DNA from: Nakamurella panacisegetis
Lineage (GTDB): Bacteria; Actinomycetota; Actinomycetes; Mycobacteriales; Nakamurellaceae
Length of the DNA: 64,000 nt
Direction of reading: 5' to 3'
Assembly (NCBI RefSeq): GCF_900104535.1
Contig: NZ_LT629710.1
Span: 2,480,001 to 2,544,000 of the forward strand
Shown piece after piece: positions 1 to 7,913 of the stretch (its first letter is position 1; each line of letters begins with the position of its first letter). The notes under the pieces were generated by a model, which saw only the letters and a program-made list of their open reading frames with translations, was not told the DNA's origin and searched no databases. A program made the position numbers and the translations under genes.

Positions 1-322
1 CGCACCCACAGCACAGGTCGACCACGACCGGCGGTGGTGTGCGGTCCCCGATCAGCTCCATCGCCCGGCGGACCAGGAACTCCGTGCGCTGCCGGGGCAC
101 GAAGACACCGGGCTCGACCACGACCCGGAGCCCGCAGAAGTCGACCCAGCCGACGATGTGCTCCAGCGGCTGCCCGGCCGAACGCAGACCGACCATCGCG
201 TCGAGATGGTCCTCGTCGGTGGCCTCGGCGATCAGCAGGGTGGCCTCGTCCTCGGCGAAGACGCACCCGGCGCGGCGCAGCCGGCCGACAATGGCGGCTT
301 CCGTCGCCGGGGTCACGTTCAT
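1..322 (-). CDS. Putative protein N5-glutamine methyltransferase, PrmC/HemK-related (partial)
   Basis: The minus strand reads MNVTPATEAAIVGRLRRAGC from an ATG at 322 and stays open for 107 codons to the left window edge, so only the N-terminal part is present. It contains the small helical domain with the substrate-loop region (GQPLEHIVGWVDFCGLRV), the PRQRTEFLVRRA segment typical of HemK-like enzymes, and the start of SAM motif I (VVVDLCCGCG) where the window cuts it. Family members methylate glutamine in release factors. The exact target of this actinobacterial subgroup is not known to me, and the catalytic NPPY motif lies outside the window. Plus-strand frames over this stretch are shadows. 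Confidence 0.8.
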   Translation of the reverse strand, partial: MNVTPATEAAIVGRLRRAGCVFAEDEATLLIAEATDEDHLDAMVGLRSAGQPLEHIVGWVDFCGLRVVVEPGVFVPRQRTEFLVRRAMELIGDRTPPPVVVDLCCGC

Positions 323-504
323 CGGCGACGACGCTACCCGGGCCGGTCGGCGGACGCAGCGCCGCCGCTCGTGTGACCGGCCGGCGACGTTGTGTTTCCG
401 GTTGGTCACAGCTCGTCCCAGGGCGGCGCGGCGCGGCGCGCCGCACCGGTTCCGGTTCTAGTTTCGGACTCGTCCCTGCTCGATCAGCCCCGTTGGAGAC
501 ACCG

Positions 505-786
505 ATGACGATCCGCATTTCCCACCCGGACACCAAGGCCGCGAAGGTCCAGTTCGTGCTGCCCGATGATGTGCACGACGGCGCGGTGTCAGTGGTCGGG
601 TCGTTCAATGACTGGCGTCCGGGCGCCCACCGGCTGGTGCGGCGCAGCAACGGGACCCGCAGCGTCAGCGTGGCCGTGCCCCGGGGCCAGGAGATCCGGT
701 TCCGCTACCTCGGCGTGGGCGGCGTCTGGTTCGACGACCCCGATGCCCACGAGATCACCCACGACGGATCGCTCGTCCGCGTCTGA
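505..786 (+). CDS. Small CBM48/early-set glycogen-binding domain protein
   Basis: A 93-residue protein starting at ATG 505, preceded by GGAG at 494-497. Almost the whole protein is one early-set beta-sandwich of the AMPK/isoamylase N-terminal type: the hallmark VSVVGSFNDWRPG lies near residue 30, followed by a basic beta-strand and the FRYLGVGGVWFDDPDAHE segment. Stand-alone copies of this domain are common in Actinobacteria; they are presumed to bind alpha-glucans, but no function is proven. The longer frame starting further upstream has no such homology. Its 3' half overlaps, tail to tail, the end of the exporter gene on the other strand by 198 bp. Confidence 0.75.
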   Translation: MTIRISHPDTKAAKVQFVLPDDVHDGAVSVVGSFNDWRPGAHRLVRRSNGTRSVSVAVPRGQEIRFRYLGVGGVWFDDPDAHEITHDGSLVRV

Positions 787-1647
787 CCTCGAACGCCGCT
801 GGTGGCCCAGCACCGACCAGGTGTTGGACGCCACGATGGCGGCGATGCCGGCCCACTGGGGCCAGGCCAGGCGCTGGTGCAGGGCCACCGTGCCGACGGT
901 CGCCGCGAACACCGGGTGGGCACTCATCAGGATGCCGAACAGGTGGGCCGGCAGGCGGCGGAGCGTGATCAGGTCGGCCACCTGCGGGACCACGGAGGAC
1001 AGCAGGCCCGCGCAGAGGGCGAGACCGAGGGCGGCCATGGTCGGCGGGTGCAGGACGAACGTCACGATGCCGACCGGGATGAACAGCAACGCGGACAGTC
1101 CGGCGGCCGCGGCCGATCCCTGGATTCCGGGCAGCCGCCGTCCGATCTCGCGGTTGAGCAGGATGTAGGCCGCCCAGCACAGCGCGGCCGACACGCCGAA
1201 CCCGACGCCCAGGTAGTCGGTGGTCGGCCGCGGATCGGTCAGCAGCACCACACCGACGACCGCCAGCGCCGCGCAGCCGAAGGTCGACCTCCGGCGGGAA
1301 CCGGCCAGCGCGACCCCCAGCGGCCCGAGGAACTCCAGGGTGACCGCGAGCCCGAGACCGATCCGGCTGATCGCCACGTACAGGCTCAGGTTCATCAGCC
1401 CGAAGACCAGCCCGAGGGCGATGGTCGGCATCCACTGCCGGCGGGTGAACGTGCGGAGTGGCGGTCGGGCGATGGACAGCAGGGTGATGGCGGAGACGAA
1501 CTGCCGCACGGTGACGACCCCGACCGCGCCGATCGTCGGAAAGGCCAGCGAACCGGCGGCCGCGCCGATCTGGGACGACAGGGCGCTTCCGAGCAGGATG
1601 GCCAGGCCGGTGCGCCGAGCCTCCGGTGACGTCGGTCGGTCGCTCAT
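589..1647 (-). CDS. RhtA-like EamA-family amino-acid exporter
   Basis: A 352-residue integral membrane protein of the drug/metabolite transporter superfamily. Ten hydrophobic segments are visible, arranged as two EamA repeats. Segments such as TLEFLGPLGVALAGSRR and DLITLRRLPAHLFGILMS resemble the RhtA threonine/homoserine efflux branch. ATG 1647 (MSDRPTSPEARR) is preferred over the in-frame ATGs upstream because those would run into the divergent LysR control region. The family usually ends around 285-300 residues. Here about 70 extra residues of non-membrane, proline/alanine-rich sequence are antisense to the CBM48 gene, so the tail is probably a read-through extension after loss of the original stop. 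The divergent LysR regulator likely controls it. Confidence 0.8.
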   Translation of the reverse strand: MSDRPTSPEARRTGLAILLGSALSSQIGAAAGSLAFPTIGAVGVVTVRQFVSAITLLSIARPPLRTFTRRQWMPTIALGLVFGLMNLSLYVAISRIGLGLAVTLEFLGPLGVALAGSRRRSTFGCAALAVVGVVLLTDPRPTTDYLGVGFGVSAALCWAAYILLNREIGRRLPGIQGSAAAAGLSALLFIPVGIVTFVLHPPTMAALGLALCAGLLSSVVPQVADLITLRRLPAHLFGILMSAHPVFAATVGTVALHQRLAWPQWAGIAAIVASNTWSVLGHQRRSRSDADERSVVGDLVGIGVVEPDAAHAEVAEPDLLAPGHGHADAAGPVAAPHQPVGARTPVIERPDH

Positions 1648-1674
1648 GCCGGAAAGTCTTCTCCGGCGCCGGCT

Positions 1675-1693
1675 ATTCATGAAATGCATGAAT
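1675..1693. promoter_or_regulatory. Inverted repeat in divergent exporter/LysR promoter
   Basis: ATTCATG-AAATG-CATGAAT is a perfect 7-bp inverted repeat with a 5-bp spacer, lying between the exporter start (1647, minus) and the LysR start. A third CATGAAT half-site follows at 1716-1722. Position and dyad symmetry fit a LysR operator, although the strict T-N11-A form is not met. The repeat covers the earliest possible LysR start (1684), which argues for a later start codon. Confidence 0.5.
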
Positions 1694-1716
1694 CGCACGC
1701 GTCATACGATCTGCTC

Positions 1717-2586
1717 ATGAATCCGGCACGGATGGTCGAGATCCGGCATCTGCGATGTCTGGTCGCCATTGTCGATGCCGGAACCCTGACCGACGCGGCG
1801 ATCGAGCTCGGCGTGTCCCAGGCCGCCGTCTCCCGGACGCTGGCCGCCCTGGAGTCCGCCCTCGGCGTCCGGCTGCTCCGGCGCACCACGCGGGTGGTCG
1901 CGCCGACCGCCACCGGCACCCGGGTGCTGGTGCACGCCCGGCGGCTGTTGGCCGATCTCGACGGACTGGTCACCGACGTCACCACCGGCCACGACCGGCT
2001 GCGGCTGGGCTACGCGTGGTCTGCCGTCGGCCGTCACACCGTGCCGCTGCAGCGCCAATGGCCGAGCCGGCGTGAGCAGACCGAGCTGGTCCTGGTCCGC
2101 CACAACTCCGTCACCGGTGGTCTGGCCGAAGGCAGCTGCGACGCGGCGATCATGCGCAGCACGCCGGACCCCCGGCGGTTCGACGGGACGATCGTCGGCC
2201 TCGAGCGGCGGTACTGCGCCGTGGCCAGCGACGACCCGTGGGCGCGCCGTCGCAGCGTCGTCCTGGCCGACTACGCCGGACGCACCCTGGGTATCGACCG
2301 GCGCACCGGGACGACGACGCTCGACCTGTGGCCGGGCGCGGCCCGCCCGGCCGAGGTGATCGACATCGTCGACGTTGACGACTGGTTGGGCCTGATCGGG
2401 GCGGGCCGGGCGGTCGGCATGACGACCGAGGCGACGGTGGCGCAGTACCCCCGGCCCGGGGTCACCTACCGGCCGGTGCGGGACGGCCCGCCGGTGCCGG
2501 TGTACGTGGCCTGGTGGCGGGACGACCCGCACCCGGCCACGCCGCAGATCGTCGACATCCTGACCGAGCTCTACCGGCAGCCATAG
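1717..2586 (+). CDS. LysR-family transcriptional regulator
   Basis: An N-terminal winged helix-turn-helix (EIRHLRCLVAIVDAGTLTDA, then LGVSQAAVSRTLAALESALG) within the first 70 residues is followed by a LysR substrate-binding domain, giving about 289 residues. ATGs occur at 1684, 1717 and 1732. The first lies inside a palindrome, so 1717 is used here; 1732 (MVEIRHLR) fits family alignments equally well, and none has a clear ribosome binding site. The gene is divergent from the RhtA-like exporter, the usual layout for a LysR protein that senses the exported compound. The effector is unknown. Confidence 0.82.
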   Translation: MNPARMVEIRHLRCLVAIVDAGTLTDAAIELGVSQAAVSRTLAALESALGVRLLRRTTRVVAPTATGTRVLVHARRLLADLDGLVTDVTTGHDRLRLGYAWSAVGRHTVPLQRQWPSRREQTELVLVRHNSVTGGLAEGSCDAAIMRSTPDPRRFDGTIVGLERRYCAVASDDPWARRRSVVLADYAGRTLGIDRRTGTTTLDLWPGAARPAEVIDIVDVDDWLGLIGAGRAVGMTTEATVAQYPRPGVTYRPVRDGPPVPVYVAWWRDDPHPATPQIVDILTELYRQP

Positions 2587-2593
2587 GCCCGGT

Positions 2594-3607
2594 TCAGCTG
2601 GACTCGCCGATGTCCAGGGCATAGGCGACGCGGCGGTGGGTGGCCGGACCCGACGCCGGCGCGGTTCCGGCGTGCATGGCCAGGACGATCTCCAGGGCGG
2701 CCGATGCGACGGCCGACAGGTCAAGGGCCAGGGTGGTCAGCCGGGGAGTCACGAAGCGGCCGATGCGGAGTCCGTCCACGCCGACCACCCGGATGCGCCC
2801 GGGCACGTCGATCCCGGCCAGGGCCAGCGCGCGGAGCACCCCGAACCCCATGACGTCGTTGAACGCGACCACGGCGTCCGCCTCCGGGTGGTGCCGCAGC
2901 ACCAACCCGGCCTGACGGGCGCCACCGTCGAGATCGGTGGCGGCGCCGGCGATGAGCGTGGGCGTCAGGCCGGCGGCCCCGAACTCGCGGAGGAACAGCT
3001 TGGCCCGGGCGCTGGGCCCGACCCGGTCCAGCACCACCGGGGCCCTGACCCCGCGATCTCGCAGGTGCCGGACCGCCTCCCGGACCGCCGGTTCCATGTC
3101 CAGGTCCACCCGGCCGTGCCCGGTGACCGGGTTCCACGGGTCGATCTCGACGATCGGCTGGTCCGGCAGCCCGTCGCTCCGGCCGGGTAGGCCGGTGCTG
3201 ATGAAGCTCACCAACGCGTCGACCTGGTCGGCGAACGCCTCCACCAGGAATTCGTCGGCCGCGGCATGCGCCCGCTCGGCCAGGACGACGTTCCAGCCGG
3301 CGTCGGCGGCCAGACCGAGGACGGCCGACGCGAGTTCGGCGTAGTAGGGGTTGGCCAGGTCGTCGATCAGCAGCCCCAGGGTGCGGGCCTGCGGCTTCAC
3401 CAGTCCCCGGCCGAACCGCGACGGCCGGTAGTGCAGGTCCCGCGCGGCGGCCAGCACGCGCTCGCGAGTCGCGGCGTTGATGCCGGGCATGTTGTTGACC
3501 GCCCGGGTGACGGTCTGCCGGGAGACCCCGGCCGCCGCGGCCACATCGTTGATGGTGGCCGGGCGGCCGGACGACGCGGCCGGGCCGGCGTGCCCCTCCT
3601 CCGGCAC
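2594..3607 (-). CDS. LacI-family transcriptional regulator
   Basis: A 337-residue repressor with the LacI helix-turn-helix near the N-terminus (ATINDVAAAAGVSRQTVTRA), a hinge helix (RPSRFGRGLV) and a periplasmic-binding-protein-like effector domain (TLGLLIDDLANPYYAELAS, then VVAFNDVMGFGVLRALALAG). The start is GTG 3607, three bases after the stop of the upstream oxidoreductase fusion gene, so the two form one operon on the minus strand. It is the obvious candidate to bind the perfect 20-bp palindrome in front of that operon (5623-5642), giving autoregulation together with the enzyme. The ligand is presumably a sugar or sugar derivative. Confidence 0.85.
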   Translation of the reverse strand: MPEEGHAGPAASSGRPATINDVAAAAGVSRQTVTRAVNNMPGINAATRERVLAAARDLHYRPSRFGRGLVKPQARTLGLLIDDLANPYYAELASAVLGLAADAGWNVVLAERAHAAADEFLVEAFADQVDALVSFISTGLPGRSDGLPDQPIVEIDPWNPVTGHGRVDLDMEPAVREAVRHLRDRGVRAPVVLDRVGPSARAKLFLREFGAAGLTPTLIAGAATDLDGGARQAGLVLRHHPEADAVVAFNDVMGFGVLRALALAGIDVPGRIRVVGVDGLRIGRFVTPRLTTLALDLSAVASAALEIVLAMHAGTAPASGPATHRRVAYALDIGESS

Positions 3608-3610
3608 CGG

Positions 3611-5599
3611 CTAGTCCCGAAGATCGAGCCAGGCGAGCTGGGCCGCGTCCAGGTCGACCGACAGTCCGGCCATCGACGACCGCATCTCGGCCGTGCTCCG
3701 GGGGCCGAACAGCGGGAACGTCGGGAAGGTCTGGGACAGCACGAAGGCCAGCGCCACCGCGGTCGCCGGGACTCCGAGGTCGGCGCCCAGTTTCTCGGCT
3801 CGCCGCTTGCGCTCGAAATTGCCGTCACTGTAGTAGCAGCGGACGAGTTCGGCGTCGCTGTGATCGTTCGCATCGGCCCGGGCGAAGAACCCACGGGCCT
3901 GCGAGGACCAGGGCAGCAGCGGGATCTGCTTGCGTTCGAGCCAGGCCTTCGCGGTCGGGTCGGTCATCTGCACGCACCCGGCCCAGGGCACGTCGTAGGC
4001 CTCGGCCAGCCCGAAGTGGTTGCTCAGGACCGAGAATCCGCGTTTGCCGTTGGCCGCGGCATAGGCATCTGCGGCATCGACCCGCTCCGGCGTCCAGTTC
4101 GAACCGCCGAACACCGTGATCCGCCCGGCGTCGACGTGCTCGTTCATCACGTCGACGAATTCCCCCACCGGGATCTCGGGATTGTCCCGGTGCATCATGT
4201 AGATGTCGGCGCGGTCGTGCTGCTGGCGGTCCAGGGATTCCAGCAGTTGGCGGGACAGGGATTCCGGGTCGCAGTGCGGGGTGTGGGCCCCCTTCACGAT
4301 GACGACGACGTCGTCCCGGATGCCGCGGTTGGCCATCCACTGCCCGAAGAGCTTCTCGTAGTAGCCCTTCCCGTACAGCCAGGCGGTGTCGAAGGTGTTG
4401 CCGCCGGAGCTGAAGAACGCGTCGAAGATGGACGACGCCTGGGCCAGGTCGGGCTGGTTGTCGCAGCCCATGACCAGCCGGGACACCGGCTTGGTGAGAC
4501 CGGGAATGGCGCCGTAGCGCATCGGTGCCGACCGGTCGACCGCGAGCGGCCGGCCGGAGACGGTCGGAATGTTCGAGGTGTCGGTCTCGAACGGGTACCT
4601 CAGGCCGATCGCGGCCCGCCACCGGTCGAGAACCCTGGCGTTGCCGAGAGAGTCGTCCAGCGACATCAGGCCCGCTTCGCCGCTGCCGGCGACCGCGGCG
4701 GCCAGGCCGTCCGCCTCCAGGGCGTAGGGCCGGTGCTCGGCCGAGTCCGACGCGAAGGTGTGGACCTGCGGTTCGGCTCCGGCCACCCGCAGCGTCAACG
4801 TGGTGTTGCCGCCGATCGTCCACGGGTCGTTCAACGCGATGTAGCCGTTGGAGCCGTAGACGGTCACGCTCTGCGGGTCGGCCAACCGGACCCCGGTCCG
4901 CAGCGACGCCGTCATCCCGTCGGCAAAGGTGAGATGGGCCAGCGCCCACTCGTCAACGCCGGTGGATCCGATGCGGCCCGAGGCCCGCAGGTCGAGCGGC
5001 TCGGCGAAGGCGGCGCCGATGGCCGCGCCGGCGACGGCCCGAGCCATCGACACCGGGTAGCCGCCGACGTCCAGGATGCCGCCGCCGGCCAGGGCCGGGT
5101 CGAACAGCCGGCCGGTCTGGGCGGGGACCGCGAAGGAGAAGCTGGCGTCGACGTGCTGAACCGCCCCGATGGCGCCCTCCCGGACCAGGCGGAGCAACAG
5201 CTCGGTCTGGGGGTGGAAGCGGTACATGTAGGCCTCGACCACCGTCACCCCGGCCGCGCGGGCGGCGTCGACCACCGCCATCACGCTCCCGAGGTTCGGC
5301 GCCAGCGGCTTCTCGACCAGGACGTGCTTGCCCGCGGCGATGGCGGCCAGGGCCAGACGGGCGTGGCTGGTGTGCACGGTGGCGATGTAGACCGCATCGA
5401 CCGCCGGGTCGGCCAGGACCTCGTCGTAGGTGCCGGCGCGGACGTCGCCACCGACCTCGTCGGCCAGCGCGCGCGCCCGGCTCGGGTCCGAACTGCCGAC
5501 CGCGACCAACCGGCCGGTGCGGCTGGACGGGAGCTGCGAGACGAAACGACGGGCGATGGCGCCGGGGCCGAGGACGGCCCAGCCGCAGGTGGATTCCAT
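3611..5599 (-). CDS. Fusion of Gfo/Idh/MocA oxidoreductase and aldo/keto reductase
   Basis: A 662-residue two-enzyme fusion. Residues 1 to about 335 form a Gfo/Idh/MocA dehydrogenase: Rossmann motif GPGAIA at 11-16, conserved EKP at 96-98 (HVLVEKPLAPN), and a C-terminal alpha/beta domain. Residues from about 345 to the end form an aldo/keto reductase barrel with the full tetrad visible: Asp about 402 (GGNTFDTAW), Tyr about 407 (LYGKG), Lys about 434 (VIVKGA) and His about 470 (YMMHRDNP). ATG 5599 is chosen because GGAGAG precedes it at the right distance; upstream in-frame codons lie in the palindromic operator. The fusion suggests sequential redox chemistry on a sugar, such as oxidation then reduction at different carbons, but the substrate is unknown. 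It is co-transcribed with the downstream LacI gene. Confidence 0.85.
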   Translation of the reverse strand: MESTCGWAVLGPGAIARRFVSQLPSSRTGRLVAVGSSDPSRARALADEVGGDVRAGTYDEVLADPAVDAVYIATVHTSHARLALAAIAAGKHVLVEKPLAPNLGSVMAVVDAARAAGVTVVEAYMYRFHPQTELLLRLVREGAIGAVQHVDASFSFAVPAQTGRLFDPALAGGGILDVGGYPVSMARAVAGAAIGAAFAEPLDLRASGRIGSTGVDEWALAHLTFADGMTASLRTGVRLADPQSVTVYGSNGYIALNDPWTIGGNTTLTLRVAGAEPQVHTFASDSAEHRPYALEADGLAAAVAGSGEAGLMSLDDSLGNARVLDRWRAAIGLRYPFETDTSNIPTVSGRPLAVDRSAPMRYGAIPGLTKPVSRLVMGCDNQPDLAQASSIFDAFFSSGGNTFDTAWLYGKGYYEKLFGQWMANRGIRDDVVVIVKGAHTPHCDPESLSRQLLESLDRQQHDRADIYMMHRDNPEIPVGEFVDVMNEHVDAGRITVFGGSNWTPERVDAADAYAAANGKRGFSVLSNHFGLAEAYDVPWAGCVQMTDPTAKAWLERKQIPLLPWSSQARGFFARADANDHSDAELVRCYYSDGNFERKRRAEKLGADLGVPATAVALAFVLSQTFPTFPLFGPRSTAEMRSSMAGLSVDLDAAQLAWLDLRD

Positions 5600-5622
5600 G
5601 AGCGTCTCTCCGCGAGGGTTAT

Positions 5623-5642
5623 GGCCGTGAACGTTCACGGCC
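5623..5642. promoter_or_regulatory. 20-bp perfect palindrome, probable LacI operator
   Basis: GGCCGTGAACGTTCACGGCC is perfectly self-complementary with a central CG, the classic form of a LacI-family operator. It sits 24 bp upstream of the fusion-gene ATG (5599, minus), where binding would block transcription of the oxidoreductase-LacI operon. Confidence 0.75.
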
Positions 5643-5695
5643 GGGCCAGGCTATGACCGCGGTGGTGCTCTGTCAATGGCGATACAGTCGGCCGC

Positions 5696-6151
5696 ATGAG
5701 CGGCGACGGATGGACGGTGTGCGCCCTCGGGCACCGCCACTGGGGGCGGTTCGGGGCGGCCGGGCTGCTCATCGTCCGCGGCTCGGACGTGCTGCTGCAG
5801 TTGCGGTCGACCCATGTCCACAACGGCGGAACGTGGAGCATCCCGGGCGGTGCGCGCGATCGGGCGGAGTCCGCGGCCCAGGCCGCGCTGCGCGAGTCGG
5901 CCGAGGAGATCGGCCTGCGCGCCTCCGACGTCCGGCCCGGAGCCGAGTTCGTCGACGATCACGGCGGGTGGTCGTACACCACCGTCATCGCGCCGCTGGT
6001 GGTCCCGTTCGTGCCGCGCAACAACCACGAATCCTCCGGCACCGCATGGGTCGCGTCGTCCCGGGTCACCGAACTGCCCCTGCACAACGGGTTTGCCCAC
6101 ACCTGGCCGCGGGTCGCCGAACTGGTCGACGCGGTGCTGCCCCGGCCGTAG
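5696..6151 (+). CDS. Nudix hydrolase
   Basis: A 151-residue Nudix protein. The Nudix box begins at Gly52 (GARDRAESAAQ, then LRESAEEIGL at about 65-74) and follows GX5EX7REUXEEXGU except that Ser replaces the usual hydrophobic residue after RE. The N-terminus CALGHRHWGRFGAAGLL is shared by a common actinobacterial subgroup of unknown substrate; NTP or nucleotide-sugar pyrophosphohydrolysis is the family role. It is a stand-alone gene divergent from the palindrome-controlled operon. Confidence 0.83.
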   Translation: MSGDGWTVCALGHRHWGRFGAAGLLIVRGSDVLLQLRSTHVHNGGTWSIPGGARDRAESAAQAALRESAEEIGLRASDVRPGAEFVDDHGGWSYTTVIAPLVVPFVPRNNHESSGTAWVASSRVTELPLHNGFAHTWPRVAELVDAVLPRP

Positions 6152-6279
6152 GGCCGCGTCGACGGTGTGCTGCTCGGAGTCGGGCCAGACCCTGACATCG
6201 GCCGGACCGTTCGGCGACGTCGCGCCGATCGTTGGCCGCGGTGGGGGTCCACTCGGCGGGCGGACCTACAGTTGGCAGC

Positions 6280-7083
6280 GTGAATGACGGCCAGGTCGAA
6301 CTGTTGGCCGACGACGACCGTCCGGGCGGGTGGTTGTTGCTGCTGGACCGCGTCCGGCAGTCCTACGTCGCCCTGGACGATCCCTCCTACCTGGAGTTCC
6401 CCTACGTCCAGGCCCTGGCCGAGGCCGTCGTCGCCATGCCGGAAGGGCCACTGGAGGCGATCCACATCGGCGGCGGGGGAGCGACCCTGCCGCGGTGGCT
6501 GGCCCAGGTCCGGCCGGGTAGTGCACAAGTGGTGTTCGAGCCGCACCCCGAATTGCTCCGGGTGGTGCAGTCCAGGCTTCCGGTGCCGCCCGATTCCGGG
6601 ATCGAGTTCCGGCCGGCCGACGGTCGCCGCGGGCTCGGCGCGCATCCGGCCGACTCGGCCGACGTGGTGGTGATCGACGCCTTCAGCGGCGGGCGGGTCC
6701 CGGCCGAGCTGAGCACCGCGGAGTTCTTCGCCGACGTGGCCCGCGTCCTGCGCTCGACCGGCCTGCTCCTGATCAATACCACCGCGGCCGCGCAGTCGAT
6801 GTACCTGCGGCGGATCGTGGCCGCCGTGGCCACGCAGTTCGCCGAGATCGTGGTGAGCGGCCAGACCACGGGCGATGTCGGCAATCTGGTGATCGTCGCG
6901 GGCCGGGCCGGGCACCTGCCGATCGAACTGGTGCTCGCCGAGGACGGACCGCTGGGTCCGTCGCTCGCGCTGTCCGGACCGGCGCTGGGCGACTTCGTCG
7001 GTGACGTGGAGCCGCTCACCGACGCGTCTCCGATGCGTTCACCGATCCCGCCGGACGCGACCTGGCGGGTCGGCGGCGACTGA
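6280..7083 (+). CDS. Spermidine-synthase-like SAM-fold protein
   Basis: A 267-residue Rossmann-fold protein from GTG 6280 (VNDGQVELLADDD). The SAM/dcSAM-binding glycine loop IHIGGGGATLPRW is followed by an acidic strand end (VVFEPHPELL) and by VVVIDAFSGGRVPAEL, the layout of spermidine synthases. The protein lacks the fused membrane domain found in some bacterial homologues. Many actinobacterial members are annotated as polyamine aminopropyltransferases but are biochemically uncharacterised, so methyltransferase-like activity is equally possible. The rpiA gene follows in the same direction. Confidence 0.72.
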   Translation: MNDGQVELLADDDRPGGWLLLLDRVRQSYVALDDPSYLEFPYVQALAEAVVAMPEGPLEAIHIGGGGATLPRWLAQVRPGSAQVVFEPHPELLRVVQSRLPVPPDSGIEFRPADGRRGLGAHPADSADVVVIDAFSGGRVPAELSTAEFFADVARVLRSTGLLLINTTAAAQSMYLRRIVAAVATQFAEIVVSGQTTGDVGNLVIVAGRAGHLPIELVLAEDGPLGPSLALSGPALGDFVGDVEPLTDASPMRSPIPPDATWRVGGD

Positions 7084-7169
7084 GCGTGGCGAGCCGACCC
7101 GGGCCGGTGGCGCCGGCGCAGTCCGGCATCGGCATGATGAGCACCGGAAGATCGACCACGAGGAGAGCC

Positions 7170-7850
7170 GTGACATCCAGTCCAGCAACACCCGCCGCCA
7201 CGCCGGACGACAGCCAGGAGGGTGAGAAGCGGCGTGTCGCCGAGGCGGCGGCGCTGCTGGTCGAGGACGGCATGCTGGTCGGCCTCGGCACCGGTTCGAC
7301 GGTGGCCTACCTGCTGCCCGCCCTGGCCCGGCGACAGCTCGACATCCGGTGCGTGTCGACCTCGCCGCAGACCGAGGCGGCCGCGGCCGCGCTCGGCCTG
7401 GCCGTCGGACCCTTCGGCAGCATCGTGCGATTCGACATCGCCATCGACGGAGCCGATCAGGTGACACCGGACGGGTGGCTGGTCAAGGGCGGCGGGGCGG
7501 CGCACACCCGCGAGAAGATCGTCGCCGCGACGTCGGACCGGTTCGTCGTGATCGCCGACTCGTCGAAGGCGGTGGACGTCCTCCGGGCGCCGATCCCGGT
7601 CGAGCTCCTGGCCTTCGGGCTGGATTCCACCCTGCGCCGGCTGGGTTCGACCCGGTTGCGTGACGTGCCGCCGAGCCCGGACGGGGGCGTCATCGCCGAC
7701 TTCTTCGGGGCGATCGACGATCCGGCCGTCACGGCGCGGTTCCTCCGTGACACCGCCGGGCTGGTCGAACACGGCATCTTCCCGCCCGAGTTGAGCACCG
7801 ACATCATCCTGGCCACCGGGTCGGGCGTGGTGCACCGCACGCTCCGCTGA
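7170..7850 (+). CDS. rpiA: Ribose-5-phosphate isomerase A
   Basis: Interconverts ribose-5-phosphate and ribulose-5-phosphate in the cytosolic pentose phosphate pathway. Signature motifs are GLGTGSTVAYLL (phosphate-binding loop), FDIAIDGADQV (catalytic Asp region) and KGGGAAHTREKIVA (catalytic Glu/Lys). GTG 7170 is chosen because a strong AGGAG (7161-7165) lies just upstream, giving 226 residues, normal for the family; the frame is open further upstream without homology. The gene would receive pentose phosphates from 6-phosphogluconate made by the gluconokinase operon that starts about 2 kb away, but it lies outside that operon. Confidence 0.92.
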   Translation: MTSSPATPAATPDDSQEGEKRRVAEAAALLVEDGMLVGLGTGSTVAYLLPALARRQLDIRCVSTSPQTEAAAAALGLAVGPFGSIVRFDIAIDGADQVTPDGWLVKGGGAAHTREKIVAATSDRFVVIADSSKAVDVLRAPIPVELLAFGLDSTLRRLGSTRLRDVPPSPDGGVIADFFGAIDDPAVTARFLRDTAGLVEHGIFPPELSTDIILATGSGVVHRTLR

Positions 7851-7913
7851 CCCCGGGGCCGGAACACCGTCCGCCACCTACGACCGGGACCGCCCCGGCT
7901 GCCGCGGTGTCGG

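Noticed and set aside
3266-5656. Very long plus-strand open frame (796 codons)
   Set aside because: It is antisense to the oxidoreductase fusion and LacI genes, rich in Gly/Arg/Asp/Val with no family motif, as expected from high GC at third positions.
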